In this document: piece after piece, positions 1-8,113 of the stretch
Layout of the letters: each line of letters begins with the position of its first letter
Position numbering within the stretch: position 1 is the first letter of the stretch
NCBI RefSeq assembly: GCF_013369335.1
Contig: NZ_SZQJ01000005.1
Coordinates: 62,001 to 126,000 of the forward strand
DNA: 64,000 nucleotides
Direction: 5' to 3'
From: Vibrio sp. JPW-9-11-11
GTDB lineage: Bacteria; Pseudomonadota; Gammaproteobacteria; Enterobacterales; Vibrionaceae
Position numbers and translations under genes: made by a program
The notes under the pieces: model-generated
What the model saw: only the letters and a program-made list of their open reading frames with translations
What the model was told of the DNA's origin: nothing
The model's database searches: none

Positions 1-459
1 TGTGCGTACCTCGGGGGGCAACTTGAGTTGTCGCCGAGCAAAGAGCGCTTAGCAGGTTATCAAGCCGCGTTGAACACGGTTGGGATAGGTGTCCAACCTC
101 AACTTGTGTTGAGCAAGGACTATCAACCTCTATCAGGGTACCAAATGATGTCGGCAGTCATTGATGAGTTAGGCCGGCCGCCCAAAGCTTTGTTTACCGC
201 GTCATATTCATTGCTAGAGGGGGTACTTCGATATTTAACTGAGCACAATTTACTCGATAGCCCAATACGCTTAGCTACGTTCGACAACTACGACATTTTA
301 GATTGCCTACCGATCAAGGTCGACTCTATCGAGCAAGATTGCGCTTTGATCGCTCAAACCCTGTTTGAAACGGCGACGCAACGGCTTGCCAACCCCGATC
401 TATCTATTTCCTCTCATGTGCTGGAGGCAAAAATTCATTTGAGACGCCCTCAAGTGTGA
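1..459 (+). CDS. LacI/GalR-family transcriptional regulator, C-terminal part (5' end outside window)
   Basis: The reading frame is open from base 1, so only the C-terminal ~150 residues of the sugar-binding (periplasmic-binding-protein-like) domain are here. The 'SPSKERLAGYQAAL' segment and the 'LATFDNYDILDCLP...VDSIEQD' segment match the effector domain of Cra/ScrR-like LacI-family repressors, where 'R..GY..AL' and the 'FDN/FGN' strand are conserved. The N-terminal HTH lies upstream of the window. Its stop codon lies inside the 3' end of the convergent gene at 404-892, a 56-bp tail-to-tail overlap. The sugar target cannot be told from this fragment. Confidence 0.85.
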   Translation, partial: CAYLGGQLELSPSKERLAGYQAALNTVGIGVQPQLVLSKDYQPLSGYQMMSAVIDELGRPPKALFTASYSLLEGVLRYLTEHNLLDSPIRLATFDNYDILDCLPIKVDSIEQDCALIAQTLFETATQRLANPDLSISSHVLEAKIHLRRPQV

Positions 460-892
460 TGGCTAATTGTTCAAAACGCGCCAAAGGGGATTTACGTGGA
501 GATTGATACCAATGCGCTGGCATCGAATGGCTTAAACCTGCTTGCTTGAGGGCTGCGAGCTCTTGTTTAGACAGAGTGACGAAATGAAGCAGGCTATCAA
601 GGATACGTTTGAGCGAACTTGGCGTGAGTACACCATCGCGCCAATAACGCTTGATTTCACCGACGATCACCTTAAGAGGAACGACGGGTTCAAGCGCGGA
701 GTCGTTAAGCGAAACCAACACAGTTGAGCGTAGAGAGTGCTGACGCGCGAGCTGCCAGTCGGGCTTACCTTGTTTATTCGTATAGCCGTGTTTGTAGCAG
801 TAGTAGCTCAATAAAAAACGTTCAATCTGTTGCCAACGCTGGGCGCGAACTTCCAGATAGATATGTTCAAATTCTAACTCTAGGTCGGTCAT
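404..892 (-). CDS. Conserved-looking hypothetical protein, 162 aa
   Basis: I do not recognise a family. The product is soluble, with no signal peptide or membrane segment, and is rich in Leu, Arg and aromatics ('RWQQIERFLLSYYCYKHGY', 'EIKRYWRDGVLTPSSLKRIL'), suggesting an all-helical fold. The ATG at 892 is preceded by a modest purine-rich stretch. It is the longest frame in the interval between the LacI gene and the MATE gene, and it overlaps the LacI 3' end tail to tail. Function unknown. Confidence 0.6.
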   Translation of the reverse strand: MTDLELEFEHIYLEVRAQRWQQIERFLLSYYCYKHGYTNKQGKPDWQLARQHSLRSTVLVSLNDSALEPVVPLKVIVGEIKRYWRDGVLTPSSLKRILDSLLHFVTLSKQELAALKQAGLSHSMPAHWYQSPRKSPLARFEQLAITLEGVSNEFLPPAHERK

Positions 893-928
893 GGTATTGC
901 TCTTGTTGAGGAGCGGTCAGTGTATCGC

Positions 929-2269
929 CTAGCTCATCACCATCGCAAGAGCATCGGTGCTTCTGTGTTTTCTAATTGCCATAAGCAGTTGAGCTAACAG
1001 GAGTACGCCCGTTACACCAAGGCCAATACCAATACCGCCCCAGATCCCCGCTAACTGATGGTGTGGCATTAGTAACCAGGCCGCTGGAAGCCCGAAAAAC
1101 CAGTAACCGATCGCAGTCATGATGGTCGGGCCAACCACAATCTTCATCCCACGCAACAAGTTAATGGCTAATAGCTGCCATGCATCAACAATAAAGGATA
1201 GCGCCACCACCCAAAGAACTAGGGTCAGTAGTTGAGTCAGTTCACCGTCTAAGTTAAACATTGCCGCAATTGCGCCTGGCCAAAGCATAAAGGCGCCTGC
1301 GAGGATAATGCTCAATACAGTTGTTAGGGCAAAGCTGCGTATTGCGGTACGTTTGATACCATCGTAGTTCTCACCACCGAAATCCTGACCAACTAAAATG
1401 GCAGCCGCTTGAGAAAAGCCGAAGTTAATATTCCACGTAAAACTTAAGCACTGCAGCAGGATTTGGTGCAGGGCCAGCGCCGCGATGCTAATGGTCCCGG
1501 CCATCAGGGTTCCGCCATAAATCAGCCCATGCTCAAGCAGCGCAGCAAGGGCGATCGGCAGACCCATGGCGAGCAGTGGAGTCAATAGTGCCAATGAATA
1601 CTCCTCGCGGTTTAACCACGGGGCAAATGCGGTGTACTCTGGGCGCTTAAATACCCACATACCGTAACCCAGCATAACGATGAGCGCTGACAGCGCGGTG
1701 CCAGCCCCAAGGCCTGCGAGACCAAAATCAAAACTGAACGCAAGCAGGTAGCTAATCGGTACATTCAACGTGACCGTCAATAGCGACATCAGCATAATCG
1801 ATCGCACATGACCAAATGCGCTAGTCAGGCCACGCAACACCAGTAGCAATAGGGAAGGGAGCATGGCCCACTTGAGCGTATCAACATATTGCATCGCTAG
1901 CGTGGCTAGCTCTGGTGGTTGATTGGCTAGGGTAAGCAACTGCGGCACGAAGGCGAAACTGATGGTCAGAACCACACTCAGCACCAGAGAGAGCAGGACA
2001 GCGCCTTTTACCGCCAAACGGATTTGTTGATTACCAAACTCTGGTCTAGCGACGCGCTGGCCATAAGCAATCGCGACCAAGTTAGCGACACAACCGACCG
2101 TGCTGCCCGCAATGATAAAAACAAAAGAGTAGACAGACGCCCCCAATCCTCCCGCTGCGATTGCCGACACACTTAATCGCGACATCATCCAAACATCAGT
2201 TAGGACCAATGCCATAGATATCATTTGCGAAATAATCAGTGGTATCGCCAGAGGGAGAATTTTTTTCAT
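929..2269 (-). CDS. MATE-family multidrug/sodium antiporter
   Basis: A 446-residue inner-membrane protein with about 12 hydrophobic helices, the usual size for MATE (NorM/DinF-like) exporters, which expel cationic drugs or metabolites in exchange for Na+ or H+. The N-terminal helix with 'PLAIPLIISQMISMALVLTDVWMMSRL' (quoted in part: P-L-x-I-S-Q...DVWMMS) is the typical MATE start. The frame extends 21 codons further upstream, but GAGG placed 6 bases before the ATG at 2269 (MKKILPLAIP) fixes the start there. It is divergent from the LysR gene at 2374, which could regulate it. Substrate unknown. Confidence 0.9.
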   Translation of the reverse strand: MKKILPLAIPLIISQMISMALVLTDVWMMSRLSVSAIAAGGLGASVYSFVFIIAGSTVGCVANLVAIAYGQRVARPEFGNQQIRLAVKGAVLLSLVLSVVLTISFAFVPQLLTLANQPPELATLAMQYVDTLKWAMLPSLLLLVLRGLTSAFGHVRSIMLMSLLTVTLNVPISYLLAFSFDFGLAGLGAGTALSALIVMLGYGMWVFKRPEYTAFAPWLNREEYSLALLTPLLAMGLPIALAALLEHGLIYGGTLMAGTISIAALALHQILLQCLSFTWNINFGFSQAAAILVGQDFGGENYDGIKRTAIRSFALTTVLSIILAGAFMLWPGAIAAMFNLDGELTQLLTLVLWVVALSFIVDAWQLLAINLLRGMKIVVGPTIMTAIGYWFFGLPAAWLLMPHHQLAGIWGGIGIGLGVTGVLLLAQLLMAIRKHRSTDALAMVMS

Positions 2270-2373
2270 GGTGCGCCTCGTGATCAGTATCACACAAAGG
2301 TAAAGGCTATCTTGCTGGCGTTCAAATGACATTTATGCCACTCTCGTATGAGTTTAAGTTATAGGAGAGAGTG

Positions 2374-3327
2374 ATGGGCCCATATTCGAACATTCCTTAT
2401 TCGCACAACTCGCTAAAGGTGTTCGAAGCGGTGGCGCGTTTGATGAGTTTTACTCGAGCAGCCGACGAACTCAATGTGACTCAAAGTGCTGTCAGTCGGC
2501 AGATAAAACAGTTGGAAAACGAGTTGAATGTTTCCTTGTTGATTCGCAAACATCGCTCGATTGAACTGACCGAACGAGGCCGAGACCTGTATCAGGTACT
2601 GAGTAATAACTTCCATCATTTGGACTCATTGATTGCACAGTGGAAAGCGCCAGCGAAAAAACGCATCGTGATCAAAAGCGCGCTGAGTTATGCCACACGT
2701 GTTTTGATGCCCAATGTCGCTATGCTGAACGAAAAGTACCCAGAGCATGAGATAGTGATTATTCCCTCTATCGAAGAAGATCCGATATTGGAAGCGGAAG
2801 ACTGTGACTTGTTGATCATCAATACTAGGAAAAAAGAGAGGTATTTAGGTAAGCGAGGCGTGACCTTTTTGCGTGCCGAATACATGGCGCCCGTTTACGC
2901 CGAGTTATTATCTGACAACAATATTCAGATAGAGGATGTGCTGAGGCTTCCTCACCTTCATGCGACGCTCGATCATCAAGACTGGAAACAATGGATAGCC
3001 AATGCTGACCTTAAAGGTAAAAAGCGAGGTCGTGATACAGTGTTTTTTAGCTTAGATTTGGCATTGAGTGCGTGTCTGTCTGGACAGGGCGTAACCGTGA
3101 CGGATTTACTATTGGTATTACCTGAACTCAAACGACAGTTTCTTAAATGCCCTGAATCGATCGCGCTACAACACAGCGATTGGCATTACTACTGTTATCA
3201 GAAAAACTACACACCGATTGCAAACGAGATCTTAGATTGGCTGGTGGCACAAACCAAATCTGAAGTGGCTGAGCTTAAACAGCTGTGTGGTAGGTTTAGT
3301 TGGAGCACCGTCAAAGTTGATCTATAA
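2374..3327 (+). CDS. LysR-family transcriptional regulator (GcvA-like)
   Basis: 317 residues with a winged HTH at about residues 8-65 ('FTRAADELNVTQSAVSRQIKQLE') and a C-terminal co-inducer domain. The HTH wording is closest to the GcvA/AmpR branch of LysR proteins. GGAGAG sits at a good distance from the ATG at 2374; an overlapping GTG at 2371 is less well spaced. It lies between the divergent MATE gene and the co-directional C69 dipeptidase gene, both reasonable targets. Effector not inferable. Confidence 0.9.
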   Translation: MGPYSNIPYSHNSLKVFEAVARLMSFTRAADELNVTQSAVSRQIKQLENELNVSLLIRKHRSIELTERGRDLYQVLSNNFHHLDSLIAQWKAPAKKRIVIKSALSYATRVLMPNVAMLNEKYPEHEIVIIPSIEEDPILEAEDCDLLIINTRKKERYLGKRGVTFLRAEYMAPVYAELLSDNNIQIEDVLRLPHLHATLDHQDWKQWIANADLKGKKRGRDTVFFSLDLALSACLSGQGVTVTDLLLVLPELKRQFLKCPESIALQHSDWHYYCYQKNYTPIANEILDWLVAQTKSEVAELKQLCGRFSWSTVKVDL

Positions 3328-3524
3328 ACCGTGTTGGCTAAATTATGCAAAAACTGCATATTTTTCAGATGATTATTCTCATATATATTTGTCATTAATG
3401 TGACAGAAAGAAGAAAAACATCACTCAATGGTCAGTACACTCATTCGCAAATGACAACAAAAACCCTGCAAATACAACTGACGTGAACTTAGGTTCTATC
3501 TTGTTTCATATGCGGAGAATGAAG

Positions 3525-4997
3525 ATGAAAACATGGTCTATGTCCTTTTTAGCCACGGCGGTCGCGGTCGCGTTAAGTGGTAATGCCCTCGCTTGTACTG
3601 GTCTTATCGTCGGCAAGGGGGCGTCGAGCGATGGCAGTATAATGATTGCGCGTAACGAAGATTTCGGCATCAACAACTGGAACAAATACCTAGAGTATCG
3701 ACCAGCGCGAGACAATCAAGAGGGTGATTGGAAACTGGGTAATGGGTTGGTTGTGCCAATGCCAAAGCACTTTTATGCCTACTCGGCGATTCCTGACTGG
3801 GATGCGAAAACCGTCGACAGTGAGGGTAAGTTCTATGAAGAGCGTGGTATCAACGAGCATAACGTTGCAATTTCCGCGACAACCAGTGCAGAGATCAATG
3901 ACCAAGTGGCGAAAGTGGACCCTTTAGTCGACAAGGGTGTCATTGAAGCCATTATTCCAACCTTGATTCTTCCTCAGGCTGAGAATGCCAAACAAGCGGT
4001 TGAGCTTCTCGGTTATTACATCGAAACGTATGGAGCCGGCGAGGGGAACAGTCTCTACATTGCGGATATCAATGAGGCTTGGCTGTTTGAAATTGGCTCT
4101 GGTCACCACTGGATCGCGGTAAAAGTACCGGACGATAGTTACGCGATGATTGCCAATGGTTTGCGCGTTCACGGTGTCAATCTTGACGATGAAGAAGTAC
4201 TGCATTCACCCGGTATGTTTGAGTTTGTCGAGCAACATAAACTTCTAGATAACGCTGATAGAAAATCGTTCAACTTCGCGAAAGCCTTTGGTGTGATCGG
4301 TGATGAGTACAACATTGACCGCGAATGGTTAGGGCAGAAGATGCTGACTCCGTCCAAGTATCAACAAAGTCGATTGGCGCAGTATCCTCTGTTTATGAAG
4401 CCGGATGAGAAGATTTCCGTCCAAGATGTGGCGGAAGTGTTGAGTGCAACTTACGATGGAACCGCGTTAGAAGGTAAAGCGAAACGACCCATTCGGGTCG
4501 AGCGCCAGCTAGAGTCGCATATTATTCAGCTACGCCCACAAATGCCAGATGAACTGCAAGGTGTGATTTGGCAAAGCTTTGGTGTGTTGCCTGAGTCGGT
4601 GTTAGTGCCGCTATACTCTACATTGCAGCAATACCCCAAAGCATTCCAGGTGGGCAACGATACGTACAGTGATGATTCTGCCTATTGGCAGTTCCGTAGC
4701 TTAACCGCCTTGGCGTCGGCTAACCCAGACAAGTATTTACCCATCTTGAAAGCGACATGGGACGCCGAGGAGACCGAACTCTATAAGCAGGTGAAACATC
4801 TCGATCAAGCGCTCACCAGCATGTACAAAGCCGACAAACAGGCCGCGCTCAATATGGCGGCTGATTACTCTTACGGACAGCTTAAGCGTACGTTAACTAT
4901 GGCGACTGAGCTTAGGTATAAGATGATGACGGACTTAACCAAGAGCACAGAGAAAAAGTACTCTGAGGAAGAGTTCAAGAAAATAATGAGTTTATAG
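3525..4997 (+). CDS. Secreted C69-family dipeptidase (PepD-like)
   Basis: 490 residues. The N-terminus is a clear signal peptide (MKTWSMSFL...SGNALA) cut directly before 'CTGLIVGKGAS', where the Cys would be the N-terminal nucleophile of the C69 (Ntn-hydrolase) dipeptidases. Other family marks are 'RNEDFG' and 'GINEHNVAISAT'. It probably cleaves dipeptides in the periplasm or outside. The frame opens at 3483, but CGGAG is correctly spaced only for the ATG at 3525. A strong terminator follows, so it is probably monocistronic. Cleavage exposing the Cys would activate the enzyme only after export (inference). Confidence 0.9.
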   Translation: MKTWSMSFLATAVAVALSGNALACTGLIVGKGASSDGSIMIARNEDFGINNWNKYLEYRPARDNQEGDWKLGNGLVVPMPKHFYAYSAIPDWDAKTVDSEGKFYEERGINEHNVAISATTSAEINDQVAKVDPLVDKGVIEAIIPTLILPQAENAKQAVELLGYYIETYGAGEGNSLYIADINEAWLFEIGSGHHWIAVKVPDDSYAMIANGLRVHGVNLDDEEVLHSPGMFEFVEQHKLLDNADRKSFNFAKAFGVIGDEYNIDREWLGQKMLTPSKYQQSRLAQYPLFMKPDEKISVQDVAEVLSATYDGTALEGKAKRPIRVERQLESHIIQLRPQMPDELQGVIWQSFGVLPESVLVPLYSTLQQYPKAFQVGNDTYSDDSAYWQFRSLTALASANPDKYLPILKATWDAEETELYKQVKHLDQALTSMYKADKQAALNMAADYSYGQLKRTLTMATELRYKMMTDLTKSTEKKYSEEEFKKIMSL

Positions 4998-5013
4998 GCG
5001 ATTGTAATTAACA

Positions 5014-5044
5014 AACGGAGCGTCAGTCAGTCGCTCCGTTTTTC
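5014..5044 (+). terminator. Rho-independent terminator of the C69 dipeptidase gene
   Basis: A 9-bp perfect stem (AACGGAGCG / CGCTCCGTT) is followed by a run of T residues, 17 bases after the stop codon. Confidence 0.9.
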
Positions 5045-5180
5045 ATTGTGTTGATGGAATACTAATCAACGCAAATCTAGATATTAATGAGACTGAATTT
5101 GTGACTCTATCGCGTACATAAGAACAGGCAGTGAGTTAATCTAATGACTCCTGTTTATTCGCTGAAGGTGGAAGAACGCA

Positions 5181-5786
5181 ATGATAAAGAGTGTTGTTTT
5201 TGACGTTGGGAACGTGATTGTTCGTTGGGCTCCATTGGAGATTGTTCGGCTCACTTTTGGTGAGGTAGACCAACCTGAGACATTGGCTAAGCAAGTGTTT
5301 ACGGGGGAAATCTGGCTTGACCTCAATCGTGGATTGCTCACTGAACAGGAAGCGAAACTGCGTTATCAGCAAGAGCTTTATTTCACCGAAGAACAAAGCC
5401 ATCGTTTGTTCTATTACGTTAAACACACTTTGATTCAGCTTTACGGTTCAGTCGAGCTCATGAAAAAGCTAAAAGCGTCGGGTTATGCTCTCTACGCACT
5501 CACCGATAACGTGATTGAACTGGTTGATTTCTTAAAACAAAATTATGACTTTTGGCCACTGTTTGATGGCGCAACAGTATCGGCAGATTTGGGCTTGCTT
5601 AAGCCACAACCTGAGATTTACCAGTCTCTTTTAGCGTCTAACAATCTCGACGCGCAAGAGTGCGTATTCCTCGACGACATGCCGCATAACGTTGAGGGGG
5701 CAAAGCGGGTAGGCATGCAGGCCATTCAATTTTTCTCGGCTGAGCAAGCAGAGCAAGACCTCAGAGCCCTAGGTTTGAAAATTTAA
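5181..5786 (+). CDS. HAD-superfamily hydrolase, YihX-like
   Basis: 201 residues. Motif I is 'FDVGNVIVRW' (nucleophile Asp8, with Gly instead of the usual second Asp), as in YihX-type HAD phosphatases. Motif II is 'ALTDN', motif III the Lys in 'LGLLKPQPEIY', motif IV 'VFLDDMPHNVEGA'. It probably dephosphorylates a small sugar phosphate in the cytoplasm, but the substrate is not known. GAAGGTGG lies upstream of the ATG. It is followed after 31 bases by the DUF4336 gene and may share its transcript. Confidence 0.9.
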   Translation: MIKSVVFDVGNVIVRWAPLEIVRLTFGEVDQPETLAKQVFTGEIWLDLNRGLLTEQEAKLRYQQELYFTEEQSHRLFYYVKHTLIQLYGSVELMKKLKASGYALYALTDNVIELVDFLKQNYDFWPLFDGATVSADLGLLKPQPEIYQSLLASNNLDAQECVFLDDMPHNVEGAKRVGMQAIQFFSAEQAEQDLRALGLKI

Positions 5787-5817
5787 TTCACTTTTTTACT
5801 AGAACTAGGGGGAATCA

Positions 5818-6504
5818 ATGGAAACATTAGCGCAAGACATTTGGGTTTTTGATGGTAACTCGGTGCCGTTCTTTGGATTACCATTCTCAACTCGAATGAC
5901 AGTGGTGAGATTGAGTGGCGGTGATCTTTGGGTTCATAGCCCAATTGCGATGACGCCTGACATTCAAAGCCAGCTAGAAGAACTCGGTACAGTCAAATAT
6001 CTGATTGCGCCAAACCACTTGCACCATCTGTTTTTACCAGATTGGATTAGCATTTATCCCGATGCCGAAGTCTTTGGCACAGACGAAGTGATCAAAAAGC
6101 GTCAAGATATTCAATTTAACGCCTCACTAAACAGCGACAAGGCTTGGCCTTGGTGCGATGATATTGCGCAAGTGTTGTTCTCCGGCTCGCCGCTTATGCA
6201 GGAGTGTGTTTTCTTTCACAAACAATCAAAAACTCTGGTTGTCACCGATTTGGTTGAAAATTTTTCCGGTAAACAGTTCAATTATTGGCAACGTTTGGTT
6301 GCAAAAGGCGTTGGCATACTTGCGCCGAACGGCAAAACGCCCCTTGATTGGCGTTTGAGCTTTATGTTTGGAAAAGCCGACGCACGCAAGCATCTCGAAT
6401 GTCTGTTGCAGTGGGATCCGCACGTGTTAGTGATGTCTCATGGTGAGATCGTGAGAGACAATGCGAAACCGTTTTTAATCAAATCGTTTAAATGGTTAGT
6501 GTAA
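5818..6504 (+). CDS. DUF4336-family protein (metallo-beta-lactamase-like fold)
   Basis: 228 residues matching the DUF4336 pattern: start 'METLAQDIWVFDG', the strand 'YLIAPNHLHHLFLPDW' with a His cluster like the HxHxDH motif of metallo-beta-lactamase folds, and a second His near the end ('VMSHGEIV'). This suggests a metal-dependent hydrolase-like domain; the reaction is unknown. AGGGGGAA precedes the ATG. It is probably co-transcribed with the HAD gene. Confidence 0.8.
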   Translation: METLAQDIWVFDGNSVPFFGLPFSTRMTVVRLSGGDLWVHSPIAMTPDIQSQLEELGTVKYLIAPNHLHHLFLPDWISIYPDAEVFGTDEVIKKRQDIQFNASLNSDKAWPWCDDIAQVLFSGSPLMQECVFFHKQSKTLVVTDLVENFSGKQFNYWQRLVAKGVGILAPNGKTPLDWRLSFMFGKADARKHLECLLQWDPHVLVMSHGEIVRDNAKPFLIKSFKWLV

Positions 6505-6574
6505 GTCTCTAGAGGCTCGCCAACCTAACCCAACGTAAGCAGCGTGAGGTTAGAAGAACCATATTGCCATCTGT

Positions 6575-6602
6575 GGGCTTTGTGGCATGAATCCCAAAGC
6601 CC
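6575..6602. other. Hairpin in the 6505-6675 spacer
   Basis: GGGCTTTG and CAAAGCCC pair across a 12-base loop. No T-run follows on either side, so termination is uncertain. The rest of this spacer shows no gene. Confidence 0.35.
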
Positions 6603-6675
6603 TAATCGTCTAGCAGTAAAGCTTAATTTCGGTGGTGATTGCGCTCGAAAGCCAGTCGGAGAGGGGGTATCATAG

Positions 6676-7038
6676 GTGCAACGTTCTACTAACCTATTAT
6701 TGTCTATGTCATTTCCACCTTGCCCTCACTGTCAGTCTGAATATGTTTATCAAGACCAAATCAACCTTGTGTGCCCGGAGTGCGCTCACGAATGGAATCC
6801 GAACGAACCAGACGAGACTGGGTTTACAGCGAGAGACGCCAATGGGACCGAACTCAGTGAAGGTGACAAAGTCACCCTAGCTAAAGATTTAAAAGTGAAA
6901 GGTAGCTCCCTGGTATTGAAGATTGGCACTAAAGCAGTGGTGAGGCGAATCGTTGAAGGTAAAGACCACGAGCTCGACTGTAAGGTCGATGGTGCAGGCG
7001 AGATGATGGTTACGGCCAAGTTTGTAAAGAAAGCCTAG
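6676..7038 (+). CDS. yjdM: PhnA/YjdM-family zinc-ribbon protein
   Basis: The core is the YjdM (formerly PhnA) family: an N-terminal zinc ribbon with 'CPHC...CPEC' and 'AHEWNP', then the conserved C-terminal beta domain 'LKVKGSSLVLKIGTKAV' and final 'KFVKKA'. The old link to phosphonoacetate hydrolysis does not hold for most members and its role is unclear. The start is ambiguous: GTG 6676 has a strong GAGGGGG site 8 bases upstream, whereas ATG 6706 matches the usual family N-terminus (MS-PPCP) but has no visible ribosome site. A strong terminator follows. Confidence 0.85.
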   Translation: MQRSTNLLLSMSFPPCPHCQSEYVYQDQINLVCPECAHEWNPNEPDETGFTARDANGTELSEGDKVTLAKDLKVKGSSLVLKIGTKAVVRRIVEGKDHELDCKVDGAGEMMVTAKFVKKA

Positions 7039-7067
7039 TCACGGCCAACTCTCTGAAAAACGCATTG

Positions 7068-7110
7068 AAAGGCCCCTACTGACATCGGTTGTCAGTAGGG
7101 GCCTTTATTA
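7068..7110 (+). terminator. Strong terminator after the PhnA-family gene
   Basis: A 16-bp perfect stem (7068-7083 with 7091-7106) around a 7-base loop is followed by TTATT. Confidence 0.9.
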
Positions 7111-7144
7111 TCTAAGGTATTGAAATAAGAGAGTATCAAACGTT

Positions 7145-7597
7145 ATGCCAGTTAAAAATTCAGTGACGTGCCTATGCGGTAGCGTCACAATTTGTGCAGA
7201 AATCAAAGATCCTAAGTATTGCGTATGTCATTGCTCATCTTGTCAAACATGGAGTGGCGGCCCCCTACTGATGGCTCATTGTGGCAGTGATGTGGAACTG
7301 AAAGGAGAAGCATTTGTTCGCGAATACGCCTCGTCTGCTTGGGCGACACGCGCGTTTTGCACTGAGTGTGGTACCCATCTGTTTAGTCGACTTACCGCTG
7401 ATAACAGCTATAACGTTCCAGTCGGTTTGTTAGCCAGTGAGTTGCCACTAAAAATGGATATGCAATACTTCATTGATCAGAAACCCAACCATTACTGTTT
7501 TTCAAATACCACCAAAACGATGACAAAGTCAGAAGTGTTCGCACACTTTCAATCAGAGTCGCCAATTGAGATGCACGCCAATAAGGATTCACAATGA
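7145..7597 (+). CDS. GFA-domain (CENP-V/GFA) zinc protein
   Basis: 150 residues with the glutathione-dependent-formaldehyde-activating (GFA) fold signature: 'CLCGSVTI', 'CVCHCSSCQTWSG' and 'FCTECGTHLF', giving seven cysteines for two zinc sites. Members are small cytoplasmic zinc proteins, some acting on S-hydroxymethylglutathione-type adducts; the substrate here is unknown. Its TGA overlaps the ATG of the next gene (ATGA), so translation is coupled. Confidence 0.88.
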   Translation: MPVKNSVTCLCGSVTICAEIKDPKYCVCHCSSCQTWSGGPLLMAHCGSDVELKGEAFVREYASSAWATRAFCTECGTHLFSRLTADNSYNVPVGLLASELPLKMDMQYFIDQKPNHYCFSNTTKTMTKSEVFAHFQSESPIEMHANKDSQ

Positions 7598-8043
7598 CAT
7601 TACAGCAGATACAAGGATTCGATCTTGCTGGTTTTTCAGTACGCACCACCAACCTAGCAGAGCAAGATGACACGACGGCCAAGATAGGGCATTTGTGGCA
7701 ACGTTTTTTCAGCGAGGCCGCACCTCACCTCAGCGCCGACTCAAGAATTTATGGGGTATACACTCACTACCAATCAGACTTCAATGGTGAGTTCGACGTG
7801 ATGGCGTGCTCAGATACCTTGAGTGGCGATGACACAAACCTTGTTTCACTACACATCGCGACAGGAGACTATTTGGTGTTTTCTGCTCAAGGTGAAATGC
7901 CTAACGTTGTCATCGAGCTATGGCAGCAAGTTTGGGGCTACTTCTCCGATCCTCAGTACGCGTACCAACGCGCTTACAAGACCGACTTTGAATATTACAA
8001 AAGTGCGCAAGAGGTAGAGATCTACATTGGGGTTACGTTGTAA
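7594..8043 (+). CDS. GyrI-like/effector-binding domain protein
   Basis: 149 residues resembling the stand-alone GyrI-like small-molecule-binding domain (the C-terminal domain of AraC/MerR regulators such as Rob and BmrR). Typical segments are 'IGHLWQRFF', 'IYGVYTHYQSDFNGEFDVMAC' and the late 'DFEYYKSAQEVEIYIGV'. No DNA-binding domain is attached. It overlaps the GFA gene by 4 bases, so the two probably work together, perhaps in handling a toxic small molecule (inference). Confidence 0.8.
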   Translation: MTLQQIQGFDLAGFSVRTTNLAEQDDTTAKIGHLWQRFFSEAAPHLSADSRIYGVYTHYQSDFNGEFDVMACSDTLSGDDTNLVSLHIATGDYLVFSAQGEMPNVVIELWQQVWGYFSDPQYAYQRAYKTDFEYYKSAQEVEIYIGVTL

Positions 8044-8054
8044 GGGAAGAGGTG

Positions 8055-8088
8055 AAGGCCTGAACGCCACATGGGTCGCTCAGGCTTT
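8055..8088. terminator. Bidirectional terminator-like hairpin
   Basis: AAGGCCTGA pairs with TCAGGCTTT (one G-U pair) between the convergent genes ending at 8043 and 8114. Confidence 0.5.
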
Positions 8089-8113
8089 CTCTTGTTAGTG
8101 AAAGAAACGGAGC

